A stretch of DNA of 64,000 bases from Cupriavidus necator A5-1 (lineage in GTDB: Bacteria > Pseudomonadota > Gammaproteobacteria > Burkholderiales > Burkholderiaceae): NCBI RefSeq assembly GCF_000744095.1, contig NZ_JQLI01000008.1:1-64000 (forward strand), in the 5' to 3' direction. The notes below the pieces were generated by a model. The model was not told the DNA's origin, made no database searches, and was given only the letters and a program-made list of their open reading frames with translations. Shown here in pieces: positions 54,297 to 61,964 of the stretch. The position numbers and the translations under genes are program-made. Each line of letters opens with the position of its first letter. The first letter of the stretch is position 1.

Positions 54297-54301
54297 CGGG
54301 C

Positions 54302-54964
54302 TTACTGATTGACCGGCGAGGCCGGGTCGAGCAGAAGCGCCATCACGTCGCGGATCTGGGCCTCGGTCAGGATGCCCTTGTGGCCGAAGCGCGGCATGTT
54401 GGAGCAGGCGGCGTAGGCGCTGGAGTCCCAGATCTTGCCCCAGGTGTACTTGATGACTTCCTGCGAGTTGCCGCGCAGCTTGCCGTACTGGTACAGCGAC
54501 GGGCCGATATTGCCGAACGAGATCTCGGCCTTGGTCATCTGGTGGCAGGCGTAGCAGTTGCCGCCGTTGGTGCCGCCGACCTGGTCGGTGAACTGCATGC
54601 CGCGGCCGTTCTGGGCGATCTTCTCGCCTTCCTTCCAGTCGCCCAGCCAGTTGCTGTCGGCCGGGTATTTCACCTGCTTCAGCTCGGCTGCCTCGATCTT
54701 CTTCGCGACCTTCTCCGGCACCTTGGTGCGGTCCGGGTACTGGCTGCAGGCCTGCTGCATGCCGTCCTGGTTGAGCACGCCTTCGACCGTGACCGGCCCC
54801 CTGGACGAGAACGAGTCCTCGATCAGGTGCTTCATGTCGGCGTTGCTGACGGCGGCGGGCTTGTCCTTGGCGGGACGCGCCTTGGCGGTGTCCTGGGCAT
54901 GAGCGCCCGTTGCCAGCAGGGTGGCCAGGGCCGCGATGGCCAGCGCCTTGTTCTGTCGTTGCAT
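54302..54964 (-). CDS. soxX: Cytochrome c SoxX
   Basis: A 220-residue periplasmic cytochrome c with signal peptide (LAIAALATLLATGAHA), N-terminal extension of ~110 residues, one haem motif NCYACHQ near residue 137 and a methionine ligand candidate in ACSNMPRFGHKG near 186. With SoxA it forms the SoxAX thiosulfate-loading complex. Lies 19 bp downstream of soxA, in the same operon. Confidence 0.93.
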   Translation of the reverse strand: MQRQNKALAIAALATLLATGAHAQDTAKARPAKDKPAAVSNADMKHLIEDSFSSRGPVTVEGVLNQDGMQQACSQYPDRTKVPEKVAKKIEAAELKQVKYPADSNWLGDWKEGEKIAQNGRGMQFTDQVGGTNGGNCYACHQMTKAEISFGNIGPSLYQYGKLRGNSQEVIKYTWGKIWDSSAYAACSNMPRFGHKGILTEAQIRDVMALLLDPASPVNQ

Positions 54965-54983
54965 GTTGTCTCTCCCGTACCGG

Positions 54984-55811
54984 TCAGCGCTTCATCGCCG
55001 GGCCATCATAGGTCCCGCCATTGGCGTTCTTCGCCAGGAACATGGTCAGCGCGGTGATCACGTCCGAGCCATAGGCGGGTTCGGGAAAGCGCTGCTGGCG
55101 CAGGCAATCGTACAGGCGGTGCTGCATCGAGCGGACCTCGCCCTGCGAAACGCGGTAGGCGGGCCAGGTGGTGTAGGCCGCCTGCGCGCCCTTCTCGGTC
55201 AGCAGGTTGGGCAGGTCCTGCAGGCGGATGCGCTGGCCGTCCACCGCGTGGCAAGTGGCGCAGGCAAAGTCATAGGCGCCGCCGCGGTAGAAGAACATCT
55301 TCTGCCCGAGCGCGTAGGTGCGCTTCTCTTCCGGATGGTTGAGCTGCACGTTCATCTTCACGCCGCGCGACTCGCCGGTCAGGTAGGCCACCAGCCGTTC
55401 GATCTCGGACGGCTTGCCCGAAGCCGAAAACGGGTTCTTCGTTGCCTCTTCCTTCGTGAGCCCTTGCAGCGTCACGCGGCAGTACGCCAGCCGCTGCTCC
55501 AGGTCCATCACCTTGTCGGCGTCCTTGAAGTAGCGCGGCAGCTCGGAATAGGCGCCCTTGGTCACGCCCGGGCCCTTGCCCAGGTCGCACTGTTCGAGCG
55601 AGACGTTCTTCGGGCCGGCGGGCTTTTTCCACAGCTCTTCGCCGGCGGCTTCCCATAGCTCGGCGGGATTGCCTTCGGCCAGCATCTGGCGGTACTTGGC
55701 GATTTCGTCGGCGGTGCTGCCCTGCGCGTGCACGGCGGCAGCACCGGCCACAGCGGCGGTGGCGGCCGCGGCCAGCGCGGCGCGCCGGCCCAGGCTTCGG
55801 ATGGTGTTCAT
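54984..55811 (-). CDS. soxA: Cytochrome c SoxA (one haem motif)
   Basis: A 275-residue periplasmic protein with signal peptide. The C-terminal haem motif CATCHAVDG lies near residue 182 and the active-site cysteine that ligates haem is in HRLYDCLRQQRFP near 238. The N-terminal haem site of dihaem SoxA is replaced by EQCDLGKGPGV, so this is a mono-haem SoxA, as in several betaproteobacteria. SoxAX joins thiosulfate to SoxY. Confidence 0.93.
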   Translation of the reverse strand: MNTIRSLGRRAALAAAATAAVAGAAAVHAQGSTADEIAKYRQMLAEGNPAELWEAAGEELWKKPAGPKNVSLEQCDLGKGPGVTKGAYSELPRYFKDADKVMDLEQRLAYCRVTLQGLTKEEATKNPFSASGKPSEIERLVAYLTGESRGVKMNVQLNHPEEKRTYALGQKMFFYRGGAYDFACATCHAVDGQRIRLQDLPNLLTEKGAQAAYTTWPAYRVSQGEVRSMQHRLYDCLRQQRFPEPAYGSDVITALTMFLAKNANGGTYDGPAMKR

Positions 55812-55883
55812 GGGGCTTCTCCTCGCGGCCTCGCCGTGGCGGGCCGTTTTCTCTTGTGTTGCCGTCAGCTGCGCCGGCCCGGC

Positions 55884-56336
55884 TCAGGGCTTGATATAGG
55901 CGTAGCCTTCCTCGGCCTGCAGGCGGGCGATTTCCACCACGCCGGCCTGTACCACCTTGGCTTCCATCAACAGGCTCGATTCCTGGATCTTGCGTGCGGT
56001 CAGCGTGTTGCGGCACACGCGGAACTCCACGCCGGCCGAGGCCAGCGCGCCCACCGGGCCGTCAAAGGTATTGCCGCGCGCATCCTTGGCGCCTTCGACC
56101 AGGAAATCGACGCCGTAGCCGAACGCGACCACCACGATCTTGGTCCCCGGCGCACCGTTCAGGTGGTTGCGCAGGTTGCCCATGGCGCGCACCGCCTGGT
56201 CGATGCCTTCCGACAGCTGGTACACCACCTTGATGCGCCCGCCCTTGCCTGCAGCCGGCGCAGCCTGGGCCGCGGCCTTGGCCGACAGGCCGATGGCGGC
56301 CAGCGCCGCCGATGCTCGAATAAATGCTCGCCGCAT
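55884..56336 (-). CDS. Exported DsrE/DsrF-like protein in the sox cluster
   Basis: A 150-residue protein with an N-terminal signal (MRRAFIRASAALAAIGLSAKA) and a DsrE-like fold: KVVYQLSEGIDQAVRAMGNL, LNGAPGTKIVVVAFGYGVDFLV and a single Cys in VEFRVCRNTLTARKI, the position of the sulfur-carrying Cys in DsrE/TusD. Sulfur carriage in the periplasm is inferred. Lies between soxZ and soxA on the same strand, with ~70 bp to soxA. Confidence 0.78.
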   Translation of the reverse strand: MRRAFIRASAALAAIGLSAKAAAQAAPAAGKGGRIKVVYQLSEGIDQAVRAMGNLRNHLNGAPGTKIVVVAFGYGVDFLVEGAKDARGNTFDGPVGALASAGVEFRVCRNTLTARKIQESSLLMEAKVVQAGVVEIARLQAEEGYAYIKP

Positions 56337-56469
56337 AGTGTTCCTTCCGGCCGGGTCTGTCCTGGCCGCAGCGCCCGTCGCGCGGCCCGTCCCGGCATCC
56401 GACCCGAACCTTAGCAGAGGACGGCGGGCCCTGCCGGGGCCGGCGCGATCGGCGCCTGGCCCGCGACGA

Positions 56470-56781
56470 TCAGGCGATGGTCGCTTCGTCGGTACGCTTG
56501 TCGCCGCGGTTGTCGGTCCAGATCACGGTGACCTTGTCACCCTTGGCGCCGCCCTTGAACTTGAAGTTCAGGAACGGGTCCTTCGACACCGCCGGGCCGA
56601 ACTGGGCGCGGAACACTTCCTTGCCCTTGCACTGGGCGGTCACGGTCTGGATATGCCAGGCCGGCACGAGCTTGCCGGACGCGTCCTTGCGCTGGCCGGT
56701 TTCCATGTCGTGCTTCATGAGGATCTTGACGTCTACCACGCCGCCGTTTTCGGTGGCGCGTACGCGCATCGGGTCTGCCAT
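56470..56781 (-). CDS. soxZ: SoxZ, partner of the sulfur carrier
   Basis: A 103-residue protein without a signal peptide (exported with SoxY). Signature MADPMRVRATENGGVVDVKI and the beta-sandwich ending VTVIWTDNRGDKRTDEATIA match SoxZ. Start ATG 56781 follows an AGGAGAA ribosome site on the minus strand. It is 59 bp from soxY. Confidence 0.94.
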   Translation of the reverse strand: MADPMRVRATENGGVVDVKILMKHDMETGQRKDASGKLVPAWHIQTVTAQCKGKEVFRAQFGPAVSKDPFLNFKFKGGAKGDKVTVIWTDNRGDKRTDEATIA

Positions 56782-56840
56782 GTGGTTCTCCTGTTGCAGT
56801 TTGGCGGGAAATCTCGGGTCGGAGGATGGCTGCGGCGGCG

Positions 56841-57296
56841 TCAGCCGCCGCAGCCGCCCAGCGTGACCTTGATTTCCTTCGATGCCACGTACCACTTGCC
56901 GCCGGCCTTGACCGCGGCGTACACGACCGAGGTCTGGCCCATCTTCACGCGCGTGGAGACGAACGGCTCGGTGCCGGCCGGGATGATGAAGTCGGCGGCC
57001 AGCGTGTTGGGGTTCTTCTCGACCAGGATCGCGATCTGCTCGGTATCCGGGATGGTGCTGGTCACGGCCACCGGGACCACGGCGCCGTTCTCGGCGATAT
57101 CGGGGGCGGTGAAGGTGATGGCGGTGCTTTTCTCGGTGCCGCTGCCGCCGAGTGCCTTGATCACGTCGGCAACGCTCTTGCCGTCAAAGGCGTTCTTGTT
57201 CCACTCGGCCGCCTGCGCTTCGCTAATCAGGCCGGTGGCGGCCATCAGCGACAGGACAGCGGTGACCCGCAGCACTTCTCGTCGTTTTGAATTCAT
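56841..57296 (-). CDS. soxY: SoxY, covalent sulfur-carrier subunit
   Basis: A 151-residue periplasmic protein with a signal peptide (SKRREVLRVTAVLSLMAATG; Tat-like RR) and the C-terminal GGCGG swinging arm whose cysteine holds sulfur intermediates. Ig-like fold residues (TVSAVIKALGGSG, VALVEKNPNTLAADF) match SoxY. The upstream leader holds a triplicated 12-bp repeat. Translated before soxZ. Confidence 0.96.
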   Translation of the reverse strand: MNSKRREVLRVTAVLSLMAATGLISEAQAAEWNKNAFDGKSVADVIKALGGSGTEKSTAITFTAPDIAENGAVVPVAVTSTIPDTEQIAILVEKNPNTLAADFIIPAGTEPFVSTRVKMGQTSVVYAAVKAGGKWYVASKEIKVTLGGCGG

Positions 57297-57349
57297 TGTT
57301 GCTCTCCGGCTACTCCGTTCCAGTCCGTCAAATGACCGCTTCGGCTGTA

Positions 57350-57385
57350 CTTCTGGTGTTCTTTCTGGTGTTCTTTCTGGTGTTC
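57350..57385. repeat. Three tandem 12-bp repeats in the soxY leader
   Basis: On the plus strand TTTCTGGTGTTC occurs at 57362-57373 and 57374-57385, with CTTCTGGTGTTC at 57350-57361 (one mismatch). The block lies 54-89 bp upstream of the soxY start codon, within the 192-bp space between soxY and the cytochrome c gene. Confidence 0.85.
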
Positions 57386-57488
57386 TTGCATGCGGCCGGT
57401 ACATTGCCGGCCACTGGTCTGTTCAGGTCGTGCGGCTTGCGCCGTCCGGCCTGCTGCATCGGCGGACTACCCGCCTGGGCGGTAAGGC

Positions 57489-57815
57489 TTACTTGGCGGG
57501 GGCGCCTGCCAGCACCCACTCGACCACGGTCTTGATGTCAGCATCGCTGACCGCGGCATTGGCCGGCATCGGCACCGGACCCCACACGCCCGAACCACCG
57601 CCCTTGACCTTCTTGGTCAGGGTCGCCAGGGCGTTCTTGTCGCCCTTGTACTTGGCTGCCACTTCCTTGTAGGAAGGACCGACCAGCTTCTTGTCGACCT
57701 GGTGGCAACCCATGCAGGCGTTCTTGTTGGCGATCTCCTGTGCCTTGGCGGCCTCGACCGCGTGGGCCGATGCGGCGGCGCCGAGCATCAGCGCTGCGAT
57801 GACAAACTGCTTCAT
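57489..57815 (-). CDS. Small periplasmic c-type cytochrome (c551-type)
   Basis: A 108-residue class I cytochrome c with signal peptide (FVIAALMLGAAASAHA) and haem motif NKNACMGCHQVDKKLVGPS near residue 33; VWGPVPMPANA supplies the Met ligand. It closely resembles the second haem domain of SoxD next door (shared HxxDKKLVGPS, KYKG, VPMP pattern). It may be an electron acceptor for SoxCD. Located between soxD and soxY in the same direction. Confidence 0.9.
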   Translation of the reverse strand: MKQFVIAALMLGAAASAHAVEAAKAQEIANKNACMGCHQVDKKLVGPSYKEVAAKYKGDKNALATLTKKVKGGGSGVWGPVPMPANAAVSDADIKTVVEWVLAGAPAK

Positions 57816-57933
57816 TGTTAAGCTCTCCAAACTCTGTAAAGCCGTGGGGACGGCAAAGGCCGCGAAGCGGGTACTGCAACTGCCTCGCGGCACACACTGG
57901 CCGCCGCCTGGGGGCACTGCGGCGGCCAGTCCG

Positions 57934-58971
57934 CTATTTTGCCTCAAGAATCCAGCCCACCATTGCCTGCACGTCCGAATCCGGGATCTGCGGCTGCGGC
58001 GGCATCGGCACGCTGCCCCAGGCGCCCTGCCCGCCCGCCTTGACCTTGCGCGCCAGCGCGCCATGGGCGTCCTGGCCCTTGTACTTGCCGGCGATGTCGG
58101 CGAACGACGGTCCCACCAGCTTCTTGTCCATCGCATGGCAGGCAACGCACTGGTATTGGCTGGCCAGGCGCGCGCCGGGCGCTGCCGGCGCCGATGCGTC
58201 GGGCGCGCCACTTGCCGGCACCGCGCCCCGCGCCGCCATGCCGCGCACCGGTCCGAAGGTGCGCTGCTGTCGCGCCAGGTCGCCATGGGCATCGCGGGCG
58301 TAGTCCGGCATCGACGAGGCGATCGCCACCTGGTCCGCACAATCCTTCATGCAGGCGATGTTGCGCGTGTCCGGCCGCCCGCGCCCCGGCCACAGGCCGT
58401 GGTCGGTGGTCATGCCGTCGCGGTTGGGCATGCGCCGCTGGACCGCAGCGATGTTGGCGTCCGACAGCGTGAAGTCGGCCGGAACGATCTCGCCCAGGTT
58501 GAGCAGGTAGGCGGTAACCGCGTAGACCTCGTCGGCGCCCAGGCTCTTGGGTGCGTTCCAGGGCATGGCGCGGTGGATGTAGTCCCACAGCGTGCTGACG
58601 GTGCTGACCTTCATCAGCGTGGTGCGGTAGGGCTGGTTGCCGGTCATGGCGGTGACGCGGCCGCGCTTGATGTCCTGCGCGGTGGTGCCGCCCACGAGGG
58701 GCGTGAAGACCTCGTTGGATTCGCCGAAGTCGCCGTGGCAGGACGCGCACTTGTCGTCCCAGACCTTCTGCCCCTGCGCCACCGTGCCGCTGCCCTTGGG
58801 CAGACCCTTGAAATCCGGGCGCACGTCGATATCCCATGCGGCCACCTCCGCCGCAGTGGCGGTGCGGCCAAGAGCCGCACGGGCGTCGGCCGTTCCCGCC
58901 CACGCCGGGGCGGCAAAGGCAGCCGACAGCATCAGCGCGGCAAGGGTCCGGCGTTCAGCCCACATGGACAT
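57934..58971 (-). CDS. soxD: Sulfur dehydrogenase dihaem cytochrome SoxD
   Basis: A 345-residue periplasmic protein with signal peptide (LAALMLSAAFAAPAWA), first haem motif DKCASCHGDFG near residue 78 and a C-terminal cytochrome domain with QYQCVACHAMDKKLVGPS near 270. Partner of the molybdoprotein SoxC; the SoxCD complex oxidises the SoxY-bound sulfane. The start overlaps the soxC stop by 17 bp; ATG 58965 is an alternative. Confidence 0.94.
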   Translation of the reverse strand: MSMWAERRTLAALMLSAAFAAPAWAGTADARAALGRTATAAEVAAWDIDVRPDFKGLPKGSGTVAQGQKVWDDKCASCHGDFGESNEVFTPLVGGTTAQDIKRGRVTAMTGNQPYRTTLMKVSTVSTLWDYIHRAMPWNAPKSLGADEVYAVTAYLLNLGEIVPADFTLSDANIAAVQRRMPNRDGMTTDHGLWPGRGRPDTRNIACMKDCADQVAIASSMPDYARDAHGDLARQQRTFGPVRGMAARGAVPASGAPDASAPAAPGARLASQYQCVACHAMDKKLVGPSFADIAGKYKGQDAHGALARKVKAGGQGAWGSVPMPPQPQIPDSDVQAMVGWILEAK

Positions 58972-60304
58972 TGGACACCTCGCCGCCTGCCGCCACCTGC
59001 CAGCTCTGGATGGCGTTGTTGTGATAGATCGAGCGGCTGCCGCGCACCGCGCGCAGTTGCGCCAGCCTGGGCTGCACGTAGCCGGTCTCGTCGATGGCAC
59101 GGCTTTGCAGGATGGCCGGGGCGCCGTCCCAGACCCAGTCGAGGTTGAAGCGCGTCAGGCATTTGGACAGCACCGGCGATTCCAGCCGTGCGGTGCGCCA
59201 GTTGCGCCCGCCGTCGGTCGAGACATCGACACGCCTGATGCTGCCTCGCCCGGACCAGGCCAGCCCGCTGATGTTGTAGAAACCCTTGCCCACCAGCTGC
59301 TGCCCGCCGGAAGGCGTGGTGATGACCGACTTGCACTCCTGGATCGAGGTGTACTGGCGCAGCCTGCCGTCCGGCATCATGTCCACGTAGTGGATGGTCT
59401 CGTCCTTGGCGTTCCACGGCTGGTCGCCCAGCTCCAGCCGGCGCAGCCACTTGACCCACGACACGCCCTGCACGCCCGGCACCACCAGTCGCAGCGGGTA
59501 GCCGTTCTCGGGGCGCAGCATCTCGCCGTTCATGCCCCAGGCGACGATGATCTCGTCGGCCAGCGCCATCGGGATGGTGCGCGTCATCGACGAGCCGTCG
59601 CCGCCTTCGGCCAGCAGGTAGCGGCCGCGGCGCAGGTCGGCGCCGGCATCGTCGAGCAGCACCCGCAGCGGCACGCCGGTGAACTCGCAGCACGACAGCA
59701 TGCCGTGGGTGTACTGCACCGTGGGCACGGCCACGTTGCCCCACTCCATGCCGGTATTGGCGCCGCATTCGATGAAATGCATGCGCGACACCGCCGGCAG
59801 GCGCATCAGGTCGTCCATGGTGTAGACACGCGGCGCGCGCACCAGGCCGTTGATCATCAGGCGGTGGCGGGCCGGGTCGATGTCGTGCCAGCCCTGGTGG
59901 TGGCGCTCGAAGTGCAGGCCATTGGGGGTGATGATGCCGAAGAAGCCCTGCAGCGGCGCAAACGCGACCGAGGCGGCGGAAACGCGTGTCAGGCCCGGCG
60001 ACTCGCGCCGCACCAGGTTCTGCTCATGCACGGACGGCTGGCCGTACGGCCGTGCCGCGACCGGCTGGCCGAGCGAGTTGGCCCACGGCTGCGGCTGCAG
60101 GATGGCGGGATCGCCATCGGCGGCCAGCGCGCGCCGGCCCGCCGTGGCGGCGGCAACGCCGGCCGCCGCGCCGAGGAAGCTCTTGCGCAGGAAATCGCGC
60201 CGCGGCGCGTCCAGGCCGTGCCGGCCGATATCCTGCTGCAGCGATGCGCTGACGAAGTGCTCGGGCGCGGGCACGATGCGCCCGGGCCGGTTCCGTTCCT
60301 GCAA
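58955..60304 (-). CDS. soxC: Sulfur dehydrogenase molybdoprotein SoxC
   Basis: A 449-residue sulfite-oxidase-family protein with a Tat signal (APRRDFLRKSFLGAAAG near residue 33), the molybdenum-cofactor cysteine in HFIECGANTGMEW near 177, and SUOX motifs GDGSSMTRTIPM and VQGVSWVKWLRRLEL. Known SoxC has no haem domain, as here. Translationally coupled to soxD. Confidence 0.95.
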   Translation of the reverse strand: MQERNRPGRIVPAPEHFVSASLQQDIGRHGLDAPRRDFLRKSFLGAAAGVAAATAGRRALAADGDPAILQPQPWANSLGQPVAARPYGQPSVHEQNLVRRESPGLTRVSAASVAFAPLQGFFGIITPNGLHFERHHQGWHDIDPARHRLMINGLVRAPRVYTMDDLMRLPAVSRMHFIECGANTGMEWGNVAVPTVQYTHGMLSCCEFTGVPLRVLLDDAGADLRRGRYLLAEGGDGSSMTRTIPMALADEIIVAWGMNGEMLRPENGYPLRLVVPGVQGVSWVKWLRRLELGDQPWNAKDETIHYVDMMPDGRLRQYTSIQECKSVITTPSGGQQLVGKGFYNISGLAWSGRGSIRRVDVSTDGGRNWRTARLESPVLSKCLTRFNLDWVWDGAPAILQSRAIDETGYVQPRLAQLRAVRGSRSIYHNNAIQSWQVAAGGEVSNVHVG

Positions 60305-60427
60305 TGCCGTCTCCTCCGGCTGGCTCGCCCTGGTCCGTCGGCGGCCGCCTGTTATTGGTCAGCCATTGGTCAGCCGTGCCGTGGCGCAGCTGCCAGCGAT
60401 TGGCCGGAAGAGCCGGAATGCGCGCGT

Positions 60428-60811
60428 TCAGCTTGCCGTGCGACGCCGACGCGGCGCCGGCTCGGGGGCCGGCTGCGTCATGAAGCGATCGACCGCGTTG
60501 GAGGGCAAGGCGTTGTCCTCCAGCCGGCTCGCCACCTGCACGCATACCGTGCGGCACAGCTCGATCACGCTTTCGTCCGCAATGGCGTAGAACACCAGGT
60601 TCGCCTCCTTGCGGCGCGACAGCACGCCCGAGCGGTACATCGCGTTGAGATGCCGCGACACGTTGGTCTGCGACGAACCCACCGTCTCGACCACCGTGCT
60701 GACCGGCTTCTCGCCATCGCACAAGGCGTGCAGGATCTTCAGCCGCGTTGGCTCCGCCAACAGGCTGAAGTAGCCCGATACCTTCTCGAATACGCGATCC
60801 AGCTCTTCCAT
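60428..60811 (-). CDS. ArsR-family repressor of the sox genes (SoxR-like)
   Basis: A 127-residue ArsR/SmtB-type winged HTH regulator: LLAEPTRLKILHALCDGEKPVSTVVE and SSQTNVSRHLNAMYRSGVLS (recognition helix). Cys in ILHALCDG and ELCRTVCVQV could sense persulfide, as in SoxR/SqrR/BigR relatives. ATG 60811 is preferred; 60847 and 60862 would read through a palindromic operator. It sits upstream of soxC, on the same strand, with 123 bp gap (60305-60427). Confidence 0.82.
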   Translation of the reverse strand: MEELDRVFEKVSGYFSLLAEPTRLKILHALCDGEKPVSTVVETVGSSQTNVSRHLNAMYRSGVLSRRKEANLVFYAIADESVIELCRTVCVQVASRLEDNALPSNAVDRFMTQPAPEPAPRRRRTAS

Positions 60812-60828
60812 GCCGTCCAATATATTCG

Positions 60829-60850
60829 TATATGCGTGAATGCGCATATA
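60829..60850. promoter_or_regulatory. Inverted repeat, probable ArsR-type operator
   Basis: TATATGCG (60829-60836) and CGCATATA (60843-60850) form a perfect 8-bp inverted repeat with a 6-bp spacer (TGAATG), immediately upstream of the preferred regulator start codon, fitting an autoregulated ArsR-family site. Confidence 0.7.
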
Positions 60851-60938
60851 GTGTTTACCCATTGATGCGGAACAGCATGATTTTGCCGGCCGCGGATCTG
60901 CCGCGCCAATCATGGTTTGCCAGCGTTGCCGGGCCGGC

Positions 60939-61832
60939 TCAGCGCCGCACCAGCGCCTTGCCCGCCCACAGACGCTGGCCGAACACGTTGAGCAGCAGCC
61001 CCGCCATGACCACCGCCGCCCCCGCCCATTGCGCACCAGACAGGTCCTCGCCCAGCAGCACGCGGGCCGACACCAGCCCCACCACCGGCACCAGCAGCGT
61101 CAGCGGCGCCACCTGGCTGGCCGGGTAGCGCGTCAGCAGCCGGCCCCACATGGTGTAGCCGAACACGGTCGCGGCAAAGGCCAGGTACAGCACGGCGAAC
61201 ACGGCCATGCCGGACACGTGCGTGACGCTCTGCACGATGCGCGCCGGCCCTTCCACCCACAGAGACAGCAGCGCAAACGGCACGATCGGGATCAGCGCGC
61301 CCCAGATCACCAGCCCCAGCAGGTCCACCGGCCCGATCTTCTTGCTGACGATATTGCCGCTGGCCCAGCAGAACGCCGCGCACAGCGTCAGCAGGAAGCC
61401 GGCCACGCTCATGCCGCCGGCACTGGCGGCGGCGCCGGAACCGATCAATGCCAGCCCGGCCGCCGCGACCGCCATGCCGGCGATGTTGTGCCAGCGCACC
61501 GGCTCGCCCAGCCACAGCGCGGCGATCGCCAGCGTGAAGAAGGCCTGCGACTGCAGCACCAGCGAGGCCAGCCCGGCCGGCATGCCACCCGCCATCGCGT
61601 AGAAGAGGAAGGCGAACTGGCCCAGGCTGATGCTCACGCCGTAAGCGAGCAGGAGGCGCCACGGCACGCGCGGCCGTGGCACGAAGAAGATCGCCGGAAA
61701 AGCCACCAGCAGGAAGCGCAGCGCACCCAGCAGCATCGGCGGCACGCCCGCCAGCCCGACCTTGATCACGACGAAGTTGACGCCCCAGACGCAGACGATG
61801 GCGAGGGCGAGGAGGCGGTCTCTGGCTTGCAT
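60939..61832 (-). CDS. EamA-family drug/metabolite transporter
   Basis: A 297-residue protein with ten hydrophobic segments and two EamA domains: LALAIVCVWGVNFVVIKVGL at the start and SVAGFLLTLCAAFCWASGNI near residue 137. Such permeases often export amino acids or their derivatives (EamA exports O-acetylserine and cysteine). Its position within the sulfur cluster hints at a thiol-related solute, which is only an inference. It lies between soxR and the flavoprotein gene, same strand. Confidence 0.87.
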   Translation of the reverse strand: MQARDRLLALAIVCVWGVNFVVIKVGLAGVPPMLLGALRFLLVAFPAIFFVPRPRVPWRLLLAYGVSISLGQFAFLFYAMAGGMPAGLASLVLQSQAFFTLAIAALWLGEPVRWHNIAGMAVAAAGLALIGSGAAASAGGMSVAGFLLTLCAAFCWASGNIVSKKIGPVDLLGLVIWGALIPIVPFALLSLWVEGPARIVQSVTHVSGMAVFAVLYLAFAATVFGYTMWGRLLTRYPASQVAPLTLLVPVVGLVSARVLLGEDLSGAQWAGAAVVMAGLLLNVFGQRLWAGKALVRR

Positions 61833-61964
61833 GGGGGCGGCGCGGGGGCTTGTCGCTGAATCGAACGAAGCCCGTAGGGTAGCAGCCGGGTGCGTCAGGC
61901 GCCTGGCAAGTTCTTGCGCCCCTCGCGGGACGGCTGGCGTTGCCGGACCGCCCCGACGGCGCTG

